Shown piece by piece: positions 27,004 through 35,837 of a stretch of DNA of 64,000 nucleotides (position 1 is its first letter; the number at the start of each line of letters is the position of its first letter). Position numbers and translations under genes: made by a program. The notes beneath the pieces were generated by a model. The model was given only the letters and a program-made list of their open reading frames with translations, had not been told where the DNA came from and ran no database searches. The DNA is from Haloferula sp. BvORR071 (lineage in GTDB: Bacteria; Verrucomicrobiota; Verrucomicrobiia; Verrucomicrobiales; Akkermansiaceae), in contig NZ_BATP01000022.1 of assembly GCF_000739615.1 (NCBI RefSeq), positions 248,001 to 312,000 on the forward strand. The letters run 5' to 3'.

Positions 27004-28053
27004 ATGAATAAGAAACTATTTCAACCGCAAGTTGAAGCCGTGGCCGCGCTACCGTGGTCGAAATACAAGAAACTTGGCCAAGCTGCGGGCGCGTGGAATG
27101 CGGCCTCATACACTCTTCACCGCTGCCACCTCGCCCGGCACACCTCGGATTCCGAATGGGTTCCACTTTGGTCTCAGATGATGGCGAAAATTGCAGGGAA
27201 CGCCAAGAACTGGGGGACGCTTTGGAAATTGCTCGTCTCTGAACGCTTCCTTGAATGCGACGGGAAATTCTCCCATGGCACCAAGAGCCTTTCTTTTCGC
27301 TTAGGATCGGCTCTAGCCGGTGCGAACTGGAAGCTGAGCGCCGACCCCTTCCCCCTTCCTGAAATTGCTCCTAGGGCCGTCTGGAAAGGGTTGAGCATAA
27401 ACGCGACCGAAGCGCACAAGATTCTTGAGGCCATCGCCTCCGCCCGGGGTTGGGATCGCGAGCGGTTGGAGGCTTGGCATTACCGGGTGGCAGAGTTCTC
27501 ACCGGGGTTCACTACTGGCCGCACCGGTCGCCAATTCGGGGACGCGAACCTATTGCCGTCCGAAGTGCGTGATGCATTAACGATCTTCGGCAAGCCGACT
27601 GCGGAGGTGGACATTTCCAACTCCCAACCTCTTTTCCTCGCCACACTCTACCCTCCAGCAAGCAAGGAACGTTCCCGTTATCTTGCCTTGGTCGAAAGGG
27701 GAGAAATCTACCAGTTTTTCGGGAAACTATTGGGCACCGATCGGGAAGGGGCCAAGGCTCGCTTTGCTCCATGGCTCTTCGGGGCGCGAGACGATCTCTT
27801 CGCTGCCCTATTCGCAAATCAATTCCCCGAGCTTGCCCAAGTGATCGGAGGGATTCGCGACAAGCATTACAAGGCGCTCGCTTTCGATCTCCAACGTAAG
27901 GAAGCGGAAGTGATTCTGGACGCGTGCGAAAAGTTTGAAGGCGTTAGCATACACGACGGAATTCGCGTGATTGAAGACCGCGAGGAAGACGTGAAGCTCC
28001 ACATTGCGAAAACACTTAAGGAGCGGCACGGGCTTGCCGTTCAATTCAAGTAG
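27004..28053 (+). CDS. Small protein with DNA polymerase A-like palm motifs
   Basis: 349 residues. The second half carries, in family-A order, TTGRTGRQFGDANLL (171-184; compare the TGR...NLQ loop), VDISNSQP (202-209; motif A-like Asp and Gln), ERGEIYQFF (231-239), AKARFAPWLFG (250-260; motif B-like Lys...Phe-Gly), LQRKEAEVIL (296-305; compare the Q..AA..I helix before motif C) and SIHDGI (315-320; motif C-like His-Asp). The N-terminal 150 residues have no exonuclease motifs and no known domain. I infer a reduced polymerase or primase-polymerase for island replication. Annotated relatives would probably be called hypothetical. Alternative: a replication initiator with chance likeness. Confidence 0.6.
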   Translation: MNKKLFQPQVEAVAALPWSKYKKLGQAAGAWNAASYTLHRCHLARHTSDSEWVPLWSQMMAKIAGNAKNWGTLWKLLVSERFLECDGKFSHGTKSLSFRLGSALAGANWKLSADPFPLPEIAPRAVWKGLSINATEAHKILEAIASARGWDRERLEAWHYRVAEFSPGFTTGRTGRQFGDANLLPSEVRDALTIFGKPTAEVDISNSQPLFLATLYPPASKERSRYLALVERGEIYQFFGKLLGTDREGAKARFAPWLFGARDDLFAALFANQFPELAQVIGGIRDKHYKALAFDLQRKEAEVILDACEKFEGVSIHDGIRVIEDREEDVKLHIAKTLKERHGLAVQFK

Positions 28054-28131
28054 GCGAAGCTAGTTCGAGCCGCTAGCCGGCGGTGATCCGACTGCGTGTC
28101 TGCTAGGCCCGCCAAGCCGACTTAAGAAGAG

Positions 28132-29295
28132 CTACGCGACCTTGGGCAGTTGCTTGACCACCTTCTCTAGTTCCGCCAAATCGACCCCATATTGCGATGC
28201 AATGATTGCTAGGGGTGAATCCTCTCCAATGGTCGGAATACTGGTTAGAGAGGCGTAATACTTCTCCGTTGTCGTGATGCTCTTGTGTCCTAACACCCGG
28301 CTGGCAACAAGCATGTTAAAGGTGGTCGCCAAGACGCTTCCGCACTCCTTCCGCAAGGTGTGAACGGGTTTCCGCCCTGTGACGCCTTTCAATCGTAACC
28401 AGATCGCGACGGTCTGAATGTGACCCTTGAGACGTTGCTTGCCGGTAAGCGCGTTCGGCACAAGAAATTCAGAGTCCGCCTCGCCCCGAAGCTCCAAAAG
28501 CTGCGCCGCGAGTTTCTCCGCGATTGGGAAGTCTCTTATTTCCCTTCCTTTGGGTTTAAAGCTCTCCTCCTCCTGAACGCGGAAAAGCCACTTGCCCGGC
28601 GCGACTTCACGAAGCCATTCAAGCCGCGCGGCGGCAATCTCTCCCGACCGCAATCCAATCTTGAGAGCCAAGAGGACGACGAGCGCTTGCGCGGGCTCAA
28701 GTTCCTCCTCGCATTCAGCTTCAATTTTCTGACGAAGCCCGGCCTTGAAAGGGCGATATGGCTGAATGCCATCCGTTTTCAGGTCCATTCCTGTTAACGG
28801 ATTTTCGACGGTAAAACCCTGCTTCTTGTAAAACGCAAGGGCGCTGACCTTGAACACGCTGGCGGCCGATTTCAGAAGCCCCCGCAGGCTGGCCTCACTA
28901 CCGTTCGGGTTTTCCTTCCGCCAGCCGATGCGCGCTTTCGTGTCGTCCAAATCCCGGATTTTCTTCGCGCCGCACCATTTGGCGACGCGGCGCAACGCAC
29001 TGATATAGTTTTTTCGGGTGTCGTCGCTAACGGGGTTCTGCCCAACTTCGCAGAACTTGTTGTAAAGGGTCTCCAAGCGCTCCAGTTCTGACCCCTGATT
29101 CTCCTCCCCTTGCAACTCTCTCTGCGCCGCTTCAAAGCCCTCTTTCTCCGCTAAGGCTAGAAACCGGTTTTGCCGAGTGATCGCGTCCCGGAGGTTCGCG
29201 GTGCCCATGGAAACGGTTTTCTGTCCTACGCCGGGAAATGACTTTCGGAAGGAGAGAATCCCTTTTTTGCCCCTAGGCTTTAGCTCCGGTTTCAT
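28132..29295 (-). CDS. Tyrosine recombinase (integrase) of the island
   Basis: 387 residues. Residues about 70-165 are the core-binding SAM-like domain. The catalytic domain carries Arg216 (KIGLRSGEI), a beta-hairpin Lys near 247-249, His312-x-x-Arg315 (VHTLRK), LGH at 335-337, and the nucleophile Tyr346 in TTTEKYY. The arm-binding N-terminal part (LSFRKSFPGVGQKTV) matches integrases that recognise arm-type sites. It points inward from the right boundary, with its start 151 bases from attR, the standard place for an element's own integrase. The set of boxes at 29321-29357 overlaps its promoter region, so it may repress itself. Confidence 0.93.
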   Translation of the reverse strand: MKPELKPRGKKGILSFRKSFPGVGQKTVSMGTANLRDAITRQNRFLALAEKEGFEAAQRELQGEENQGSELERLETLYNKFCEVGQNPVSDDTRKNYISALRRVAKWCGAKKIRDLDDTKARIGWRKENPNGSEASLRGLLKSAASVFKVSALAFYKKQGFTVENPLTGMDLKTDGIQPYRPFKAGLRQKIEAECEEELEPAQALVVLLALKIGLRSGEIAAARLEWLREVAPGKWLFRVQEEESFKPKGREIRDFPIAEKLAAQLLELRGEADSEFLVPNALTGKQRLKGHIQTVAIWLRLKGVTGRKPVHTLRKECGSVLATTFNMLVASRVLGHKSITTTEKYYASLTSIPTIGEDSPLAIIASQYGVDLAELEKVVKQLPKVA

Positions 29296-29320
29296 GCGCG
29301 GGGCAGGAATGACAAAGGGC

Positions 29321-29357
29321 TAGTGCAAGTCAACCTCGCACTAGCCCCTTGCACTAA
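29321..29357. promoter_or_regulatory. Candidate integrase arm-type sites, right
   Basis: Three related boxes: TAGTGCAAG (inverted, 29321-29329), CTCGCACTA (29335-29343) and CTTGCACTAA (29348-29357). The first two also form an inverted repeat (GGGCTAGTGC/GCACTAGCCC). They lie about 90-130 bases inside the right boundary, just upstream of the integrase start, and match the pair inside the left boundary. Confidence 0.5.
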
Positions 29358-29446
29358 ATCCGCCCCAACGGACGATAATTCAAGGAAACGGAAGAGAACG
29401 GAAAATCATTAAGCAATAACGACTTGCCCCAATTTCCGTAGTTCAA

Positions 29447-29466
29447 ATCAATACTGGTAGTTCAGG
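29447..29466. other. attR, island right boundary within bamA 3' end
   Basis: atcaatactggtagttcagg, 18/20 identical to the left boundary. It contains the last five codons and stop of bamA. Confidence 0.8.
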
Positions 29467-31832
29467 TAGAAGTTGAACTGGCCGCCCTTGTCCGCGACGG
29501 GATCGGGGCTGTCGAGCGGGAAGGCGTAGTCGAGGGCGATCGGCACGGGGCTGATCGGGAGCTTGAGGCGGACGCCAACGCCGATGTCATGATAGAGGTC
29601 GCTGGGGCTCGGGTCCCACGAATCGGCATTCACGAAGCCAAGGTCGTAGAAGACGGCAGCGCGGATGTTGTCGATGATGGGCACGGTGTATTCCGCGGAG
29701 AGGAAGCCGAGCGACTGACCACCGATGACTTCACCGGTGACTGGGTCGCGGGGGCCGACGTCGCGGAACTCGAAGCCGCGCAGGGTGCGGCCACCACCAA
29801 GGAAGAGGCGGTCGAAGACCGGGACGGTGCCGTCAGTGGCATCGACGAAGGCCAATTCACCGTTGAGCGAGAAGATGGAGTCCCATGGGAGGCTCCAGTA
29901 TTTCGCGCCCTGCAGGGAGAGGCCGAAGATATCGACGTCGCCACCGAGGATGGTGCCACCGAGGGTGGCGCCGATGTCGACCTTGCTACCGGTACGGGTC
30001 TCAATGACGGCATCGCGGCTGTCGTAGACGAAGTTGGCGGCGAGGGCGCTGCGGAGGAAGTCGCCGTCATCAAGCAGCAGCAGCGAGGGCGGGCCACCAT
30101 TGGCGACGGACTTCTTGGAGAGAGCGCCGACGGAGGGATCGAGATCGACCGAGACGTTTTCCAAGCGGTAGCCGACGCGCAGCGATGACTTCTCGCCAAG
30201 CGGCTTGCGGATGTAGATTTCAGCACCGGCGTTGGTCTGCTCGTAGAAGTCCGAGTAGTACTGCGAGTCCTTATAGAAGAGCTCGCCGCCGAGGGCCAAC
30301 TTCCTGTCCATGAACCAAGGCTCGACCAGCGAGACGCTGAAGTCGGAGCGCTCGGCACCGAGGCGCAGGTTCATCGCGAAGCGCTGGCCACCACCGGTGA
30401 AGGCCCAGGGGTTGAAGAGGTCGAAATTGGTCTGCTCAAGGTTGACGAAGCCGACGATGCTATCGATCGAGCTGAAGCCGATACCGGCGCTGATGGAGCC
30501 GGTGCGCTTTTCTTCGACCAGCACGTTGATATCGCGGTAGCCGCCACGGCCGGGGGCTGCATCCACCTGGATATTGTCCTCGAAGTACTGGAGGTTCTTG
30601 AGGCGGGCGGTGGCGGTTTCGAGTTCGACCGTGTTGAAGTTGTCGCCCGGCTTGAGCGGAAGCTCGCGGCGGATGACCTTGTCCTTGGTCTTGGTGTTGC
30701 CCTCGATGTTGACGCGGCCGACGCGGTAGAACTTCCCTTCGGTGATGCGGTAGAAGATGGTGACTTGGTTAGGACCGGCGTCCTTGGTCTCCGGGGCCAC
30801 GGTGGCGTCCGCATAGCCGCGGGAGCCGTAGTAGCTGCGGATCATCTTGATGTCCTCGCGCATCTTCTTGGAGGAGTAGCCATCGCCCGAGTTCAGGGTG
30901 AGGGCCGGGTAGAGTTCCTCCGGCTTGAAGATCGTCATGCGGCTGAAGCCGACACCAGCGACGGTGTATTTCTCGCCTTCGTTGATCGGGATCACGAGGT
31001 CCACGCGGCCGTCATCGACGGGATCGCGGCGGACGCCCGGGCTGCTGGCGCGGAGGTAGCCGCGGCTCTTGTAGTAATCGAGGACGTTGGCGACATCGGT
31101 GTCGAGCTGGTCGACTTCGAAGCGGCCGGACTTGGTGAACCAAGAGAACCAGCCCTTTTCCTTGACCTTCATCTGCTTGCGCAGGGTCTTGCTGTCAAAC
31201 TTGGTATTGCCCTCGAAACGGATGTCGCGGATCTCGTTCTTGCCGCCTTCATCAATGATGAAGATCAGGGCGTAGCCGTTGCCGGACTGGCTGGGCTGGG
31301 TGCGGGTGGTGATGGTGACGTCCGGGTAGCCGTAACCCTTGTAGTAGGCTTCCAGGTTGTGCTTGGCGGTGAGGATCGCCTCGTCGCTGAGGGAGCCACC
31401 GACCTTGAGCTTGGATTCCTTGGCGAGCTTCTGATCGGAGAACTTCTTGGGATTATTCCCGGTGAAGCCGACTTCCACGACGGTACCGCGGGTGGTGACT
31501 TCGAAGATCACCTTCAGGGCCTCGCCGGCGGGCTCAGCGAGGACGCGGACGTCGTCGATGTTGCCGGACTCGTAGAGAGCCTTGATGTCGTTATCGACCT
31601 TCTCGCTGCGGTAGGTTTCCCCGGAGCGGGTGGAAATGTAGCTGCGCAGGCGGGCTTCATCGACCGTGGGCGGTCCGACGTAGCGGATGGCCACCTCCGA
31701 GATGTTCTTGCCTTCAATGTCCTGGGCGCGGGCCGGCGAGGCGGCGAAGCCGAGGAAGAAGAGCGCCGCCAAGAATAGATGGCGGGCGACCGAGGCCCAG
31801 CCCCGGTTACTTAGGAGGGGTGAAATATCCAT
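29448..31832 (-). CDS. bamA: Outer membrane assembly factor BamA (Omp85)
   Basis: 794 residues from the ATG at 31832 (MDISPLLSNRGWASVARHLF), which gives a clean signal peptide ending ARAQD. Five POTRA-like repeats follow (for example ISEVAIRYVGPPTVDEARLR; IRDIRFEGNTKFDSKTLRKQ; VGRVNIEGNTKTKDKVIRRE), then the beta-barrel with the conserved LRGFEFRDVG loop (VRGF type) and a C-terminal strand FNFYLNYQY that should act as the beta-signal, here ending in Tyr. BamA inserts beta-barrel proteins into the outer membrane and is essential. Its last five codons and stop lie inside the island's right attachment site, so the present 3' end may be island-derived yet encodes the same residues. The terminator appears displaced to 20844. 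Confidence 0.95.
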   Translation of the reverse strand: MDISPLLSNRGWASVARHLFLAALFFLGFAASPARAQDIEGKNISEVAIRYVGPPTVDEARLRSYISTRSGETYRSEKVDNDIKALYESGNIDDVRVLAEPAGEALKVIFEVTTRGTVVEVGFTGNNPKKFSDQKLAKESKLKVGGSLSDEAILTAKHNLEAYYKGYGYPDVTITTRTQPSQSGNGYALIFIIDEGGKNEIRDIRFEGNTKFDSKTLRKQMKVKEKGWFSWFTKSGRFEVDQLDTDVANVLDYYKSRGYLRASSPGVRRDPVDDGRVDLVIPINEGEKYTVAGVGFSRMTIFKPEELYPALTLNSGDGYSSKKMREDIKMIRSYYGSRGYADATVAPETKDAGPNQVTIFYRITEGKFYRVGRVNIEGNTKTKDKVIRRELPLKPGDNFNTVELETATARLKNLQYFEDNIQVDAAPGRGGYRDINVLVEEKRTGSISAGIGFSSIDSIVGFVNLEQTNFDLFNPWAFTGGGQRFAMNLRLGAERSDFSVSLVEPWFMDRKLALGGELFYKDSQYYSDFYEQTNAGAEIYIRKPLGEKSSLRVGYRLENVSVDLDPSVGALSKKSVANGGPPSLLLLDDGDFLRSALAANFVYDSRDAVIETRTGSKVDIGATLGGTILGGDVDIFGLSLQGAKYWSLPWDSIFSLNGELAFVDATDGTVPVFDRLFLGGGRTLRGFEFRDVGPRDPVTGEVIGGQSLGFLSAEYTVPIIDNIRAAVFYDLGFVNADSWDPSPSDLYHDIGVGVRLKLPISPVPIALDYAFPLDSPDPVADKGGQFNFYLNYQY

Positions 31833-31852
31833 GTGTGATAGCGACGGGGCTG

Positions 31853-31882
31853 ATAGAACCTTTTTGAGGCAGGGTGCGTCAA
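31853..31882 (-). promoter_or_regulatory. Candidate bamA promoter
   Basis: Minus strand: TTGACG (31882-31877), an 18-base spacer, TTCTAT (31858-31853), 20 bases ahead of the start codon. Confidence 0.4.
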
Positions 31883-31943
31883 GGGGATTGCTAGACGGGA
31901 AATGGCCTTCCCTGCGCGGAATTGGCAAGGAAGGATGGCAGGA

Positions 31944-33344
31944 ATGACATTGCCGCCATGGCTGTGGCGCGTGCTGCGCTCGCGGAAGACCCGGCTGGCC
32001 GGGAAGATCGGGCTGTGCCTAGGGCTCGTGGTGGCGGGGGGATTTTATCCGGTGGTGAACTGGTGGGGGCGGCAGGAGTGGGAGAAGGCGGAGGCGGAAG
32101 TGAGGGCGAAGGGGTTTCCGGTGATCGAAGGGATCATCAAGGTGGAGGAGCTACCGGAGAGCTTTTTTTGCCAAGCGGGTTTTCTGGCGGAGGCAGGACG
32201 GCCCGCGGCGGACCGACTGGCCTGCCACAAGAGTCCGGGCACCGCCTCGCCGGACCTCTATAAGATCTTTTCCAGGCTTCCGGGGAGCGAGGCCATCACG
32301 GCGGAGCAAGCCCGCGCGGCCCGGGATTCCTTAAATTCATGGGAGTCACGGCGTCGGGCGCTGATCGAGGCAACCCAGCAGTCCACTCCCCTCTCCCGCG
32401 CCACGGTGAACTACTGCGTCGAGATCCCGCAACCGCTTGCCGAGGTCGCGCGGGATATGGCGCAGTACTTGGAGGAGGACGCGCAGCTCGCCGTTGTCGG
32501 CGGAAAGCCGGACGAGGCGTTTGAGAGCATCGAGGCTTACTTCCGGATCATCGCGGACCTGATGGACGCGCGGGCCCTGCACGGACATTTGCTGCGCGAG
32601 AGGTGCCCGGAAGAGATCCGACGGCTGGTGCGCGGCGCGATCATCGGGCCAGCAGGAGGGGGCTTCAGCGAGGAGCAACTGAGGAAGATCGACGCGATGC
32701 TGGCGGGAATCGATGCCAATGCCGCGATCACCCGATGCCTGCGGGAAATGCCGGGGGAATGTATCACTATCCATCTGGACATCCTGCGCCGGAATTTGCC
32801 AGGCCCCGCACCGCGGTATCGCACGCGGGATCTTCTCGCCAGTTGGCGCTGGGATCCGGCTGAGATCATGCGCCGCGCCAAGCTAGCGGGGGAGATCTGG
32901 AAGCCCTTCGGCTTCCGCGAGATGGAGATGGCGCGGCGACTGACGGGCCTAGCGGATGTGGTGGATCGGCCGCAGCTTGAGGCGATCCGGGAGTTGGGGA
33001 GATCTGAGGCCTTGTCGAACTTCATGAGGTCGGCGGGCGCGGTGCCTCAAAGCCGTTCCTATGACTATCATTCCGGGCTGGGGCATTGGCAGGCGGACTA
33101 CTCCATGGCGAACGTGGTGCTCGCAAGGTATGTCATTGCGATCCGGCGGCAGGTGCTCCGGCATGGGAAGGTGCCCGCGAAGTTGGAGGATCTGGATGGG
33201 GATTTGAGGACGAAGCTGCCAGTGGATCCCTTGAGCGGGCGGGCGCTGGAGTATGCGGTAGAGGGAGGATTTTATACACTGGGGTACTCCGCGGCTTGGG
33301 CGAAGGGAGGGAAAGAGACAGTGAGGTTTACTTGGGGGGAGTGA
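31944..33344 (+). CDS. Membrane-anchored hypothetical protein
   Basis: About 466 residues from the ATG at 31944, chosen because AAGGAAGGA sits 7 bases ahead; two upstream ATGs are possible. One N-terminal membrane helix (IGLCLGLVVAGGFYPVVNWW) anchors a long helical outer part. The C-terminal end has a pattern common in verrucomicrobial and planctomycete exoproteins: helix with GKVPAKLEDL, then PVDPLSGRALEYAV, then a Gly/Tyr beta strand (FYTLGYSAAWAKGG). No catalytic motif. It is divergent from bamA, 111 bases apart, but nothing ties it to outer membrane assembly. Confidence 0.7.
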   Translation: MTLPPWLWRVLRSRKTRLAGKIGLCLGLVVAGGFYPVVNWWGRQEWEKAEAEVRAKGFPVIEGIIKVEELPESFFCQAGFLAEAGRPAADRLACHKSPGTASPDLYKIFSRLPGSEAITAEQARAARDSLNSWESRRRALIEATQQSTPLSRATVNYCVEIPQPLAEVARDMAQYLEEDAQLAVVGGKPDEAFESIEAYFRIIADLMDARALHGHLLRERCPEEIRRLVRGAIIGPAGGGFSEEQLRKIDAMLAGIDANAAITRCLREMPGECITIHLDILRRNLPGPAPRYRTRDLLASWRWDPAEIMRRAKLAGEIWKPFGFREMEMARRLTGLADVVDRPQLEAIRELGRSEALSNFMRSAGAVPQSRSYDYHSGLGHWQADYSMANVVLARYVIAIRRQVLRHGKVPAKLEDLDGDLRTKLPVDPLSGRALEYAVEGGFYTLGYSAAWAKGGKETVRFTWGE

Positions 33345-33744
33345 GGGAGATGGGCTTGGGGGAAGGATTGAGAGACGCTTCTGCTTCTAGAAGCTGGCCC
33401 GAGAAATGACGCTCGGAGAGCGGCACTCCACATGGCGGCGGGCTGGTGGGAAGCGGTCGGGCCGACTGAAGTCGGCGCACCCAGTGGGCCGTCCGTGGGA
33501 TGGGCCCGAAGGGTGGGTTCGCCCGACCTTCCAAGCCGGACAGGAGCCGCGGCGGTCCCAAGGGACCGTCCGGGAAGCGGGTCGCCGGGAACCCTTCGTC
33601 CGCTCACAGGGCTTAGCGGACTACCTCGCGGACTTATTTCGGGGTGCCTAACCGCCGCTACTTCGCTTTGACAAGGCGCGGGCGGCCCCCTTAGCTTCCC
33701 GCCCCCGGCGCGCCTAAGGCCTTTCCCGCGCCGTTCTTTCCGCC
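33345..33744. other. Intergenic with GC-rich palindromes
   Basis: A 400-base gap ahead of tig. Contains CCGACT/AGTCGG (around 33460-33475) and other GC-rich inverted stretches that look like dispersed repeat material, and the tig promoter at its end. Open frames here are not protein-like. Confidence 0.45.
33668..33696 (+). promoter_or_regulatory. Candidate tig-clpP promoter
   Basis: A perfect TTGACA at 33668-33673, a 17-base spacer, then TTAGCT at 33691-33696, 48 bases ahead of the tig start. No sigma-32-like or CIRCE-like box was seen. Confidence 0.45.
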
Positions 33745-35076
33745 ATGAACATCACCGTTGAAAAGCAGCCGAACTGCATCGCCACGCTGCGCGTCGAAGT
33801 CCCCTCCGCCACCGTGAGCAGCGAGCGCGCGAAGATCGTGTCGGGCTATACCGCCCAGGCACGGATTCCCGGCTTCCGGCCCGGCAAGGCGCCGAAGAAC
33901 GTGATCGAGAAGCGCTTCCAGACGGCCATCACCGAGGAACTGGACGATCGTCTGGTCCGCCAGGCCTATGACGAGGCGCTGCGCAAGGAGGCGCTGAAGG
34001 TGCTGAACTTCGGCATCCCGCAGAATCTGGCCCACAATGAGGACGGCAGCCTGACCTTCCACGCAACGCTGACGCTGGCTCCGGAAGTGGCGCTGCCGCA
34101 GTACAAGGGCATCACCGTCAAGGCTCCCTCCACCGAGGTGACCGACGAGGAACTGGATGCCCAGCTCCAAGGCCTGCGCGAGCGCATGGCCGATTACACG
34201 GATCTGGAAGGCCGCGCCGCCGAGGCAGGCGACTTGGCCGTGATTGATTTTACCTCGACCCTTGAAGGCAAGCCGCTTGAAGAGGCGCTGGGCAAGTCCG
34301 CCGGCTACCTGGCTGGCCGCGAGGGCTTCTGGCTCAAGCTGGACGAGAACAGCTTCCTCCCCGGATTCGCCGACCAAGTGGCAGGCCTGAACGCCGGCGA
34401 CAGCAAGGACATCGCGCTGACGATCCCGGAAGAATTCCCGCTGAGCGACCTGCGCGGCAAGGAAGTGGTTTTCCACGTGACCCTGAAGGGCCTGAAGCAG
34501 GCGGTGCTGCCGGAGCTGGACGACGAATTCGCAGCCAAGCTGACCGGGGGCAAGAACCTCGAGGAGCTGAAGGGTCTGGCCAAGCAGCAGATCGAGGTGG
34601 AGAAGCGCCGCCGGATCGACGACTACAAGGTCAACCAGATTGTGGAACACTTCAATTCGCTGGTCGATTTCGACCTGCCGGAAGACCTTCTGCGTCATGA
34701 AACGCAGGGTCAGGCCGACCAACTGGTCGAGCGCGGCGTGAAGTCCGGGATGACCCAGGAAGAGCTAGTCGCGCAGCAGGGCGAGATCTTCGCCACGGCC
34801 GGTGAGCAGGCCCGCACGAACCTGAAGACGAACTTCATCCTGCAGGAAATCGCCCGCACCGAAGGCATCAGCGTGAACGACAACGAGCTGGTGCAGCACC
34901 TGGTGATGATCGCCCAGTCGCGCAAGCAATCGCCGAAGAAGTTCATCAAGGAGCTGCAAAAGGGCGGCCGGATCCCGGGCATCCGCAACTCGATGCTGGT
35001 GGGCAAGGCCATTGACTTCGTTCTGGAGCACGCCACCGTTGAGGAAATCGCAGATGAACCGACCACAGATGAGTGA
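33745..35076 (+). CDS. tig: Trigger factor
   Basis: 443 residues, three domains in order: the N-terminal ribosome-binding domain with the [16 protein letters not shown] signature (residues about 45-60), the FKBP-type PPIase domain (about 150-240; [15 protein letters not shown] ... [14 protein letters not shown]) and the helical C-terminal arms (about 250-430). It is a ribosome-tethered chaperone for nascent chains. Order tig-clpP-clpX is the classical bacterial arrangement; the clpP start overlaps its stop. Confidence 0.96.
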   Translation: MNITVEKQPNCIATLRVEVPSATVSSERAKIVSGYTAQARIPGFRPGKAPKNVIEKRFQTAITEELDDRLVRQAYDEALRKEALKVLNFGIPQNLAHNEDGSLTFHATLTLAPEVALPQYKGITVKAPSTEVTDEELDAQLQGLRERMADYTDLEGRAAEAGDLAVIDFTSTLEGKPLEEALGKSAGYLAGREGFWLKLDENSFLPGFADQVAGLNAGDSKDIALTIPEEFPLSDLRGKEVVFHVTLKGLKQAVLPELDDEFAAKLTGGKNLEELKGLAKQQIEVEKRRRIDDYKVNQIVEHFNSLVDFDLPEDLLRHETQGQADQLVERGVKSGMTQEELVAQQGEIFATAGEQARTNLKTNFILQEIARTEGISVNDNELVQHLVMIAQSRKQSPKKFIKELQKGGRIPGIRNSMLVGKAIDFVLEHATVEEIADEPTTDE

Positions 35077-35761
35077 TTTCCCTAGTGTGATCCAGGCGGG
35101 AGGAAGCCCCCGCAACAGCTATTACGTGCCCGTCGTCATCGAACAGGATGGCCGCGGCGAGCGCTCCTTCGACATCTATTCCCGGTTGCTGAAGGACCGG
35201 ATTATTTTCATCGGCACGGCGATCGATGACTTCGTCGCCAACTCGGTGATCGCCCAGCTTCTGTTCCTGCAGATGCAGGACCCGAAGAAGGACATCCACA
35301 TTTACATCAACAGCCCCGGCGGCTCCGTGACGGCCGGTCTGGCGATGTATGATACCATGCAGTTCATGACCTGCGACGTGAACACCTACTGCATCGGCAT
35401 CGCGGCCTCGATGGGCTCGGTGCTGCTGACGGCGGGGACCAAGGGCAAGCGTTTCTGCCTGCCGAACTCGCACGTGATGATTCACCAGGTCTCCGGCGGT
35501 GCCCAAGGCACGGCGCTGGACGTGGAGCGGACCTTCGGCTTCATGATCAACTTGAACAACCGCCTGCACGGCATCCTCGCCAAGCACAGCGGCAAGACCT
35601 TGGAGCAGCTCAAAAAGGACTCCGAACGCGACAACTACATGAGCGGCGAAGAGGCCGTGGCCTACGGTCTGGTCGACAAGGTCTTGGAGAACCGGAAGCA
35701 GCTTCCGGATGTCGTTGCGGCCCTCGCGGACGCAAATGACGGAAAAAAGGACGACGCCTGA
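35069..35761 (+). CDS. clpP: ATP-dependent Clp protease proteolytic subunit
   Basis: About 230 residues from the ATG at 35069, overlapping the tig stop by 8 bases; the ATG at 35054 is an alternative. Serine protease with the triad intact: Ser in [15 protein letters not shown], His in [15 protein letters not shown], and the Asp that follows the helix with [11 protein letters not shown]. Also [20 protein letters not shown]. It forms the 14-mer chamber fed by ClpX or ClpA/C. A terminator-like hairpin separates it from clpX. Confidence 0.96.
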   Translation: MSDFPSVIQAGGSPRNSYYVPVVIEQDGRGERSFDIYSRLLKDRIIFIGTAIDDFVANSVIAQLLFLQMQDPKKDIHIYINSPGGSVTAGLAMYDTMQFMTCDVNTYCIGIAASMGSVLLTAGTKGKRFCLPNSHVMIHQVSGGAQGTALDVERTFGFMINLNNRLHGILAKHSGKTLEQLKKDSERDNYMSGEEAVAYGLVDKVLENRKQLPDVVAALADANDGKKDDA

Positions 35762-35781
35762 GAAGTTTTCCGCTATTGTAG

Positions 35782-35817
35782 GGCGTCGGGCTTAATCGGC
35801 CCGACGCCTGCTTTTTT
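35782..35817 (+). terminator. Intrinsic terminator between clpP and clpX
   Basis: GGCGTCGGGC, loop TTAATCG, GCCCGACGCC, then TGC and six T's. Placed 20 bases after the clpP stop and 21 before clpX. A perfect 10-bp stem; it should end most tig-clpP transcripts, leaving clpX to read-through or its own promoter. Confidence 0.75.
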
Positions 35818-35837
35818 ATACCCGGCACCCCGTATCC

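Larger units (their letters stand above)
20906..29466. mobile_element. Integrated island at the 3' end of bamA
   Basis: About 8.5 kb bounded by a 20-bp near-identical sequence (18/20) that is the bamA 3' end. It carries, from left to right, a kinase/SF1 helicase/unknown operon, a serine recombinase, a small membrane ORF, an excisionase-like protein, a PolA-motif protein and a tyrosine integrase reading inward from the right boundary. CTTGCACTAA boxes lie inside both ends. Base composition is clearly lower in GC than the flanks, most of all in the three-gene operon. No capsid, tail or packaging genes, and no conjugation genes, so it is a small integrative element or satellite rather than a complete prophage. 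Confidence 0.85.

Noticed and set aside
33345..33744. A gene upstream of tig
   Set aside because: Frames here are Gly/Arg/Pro-rich without any fold signal, and the region has palindromes and the tig promoter.
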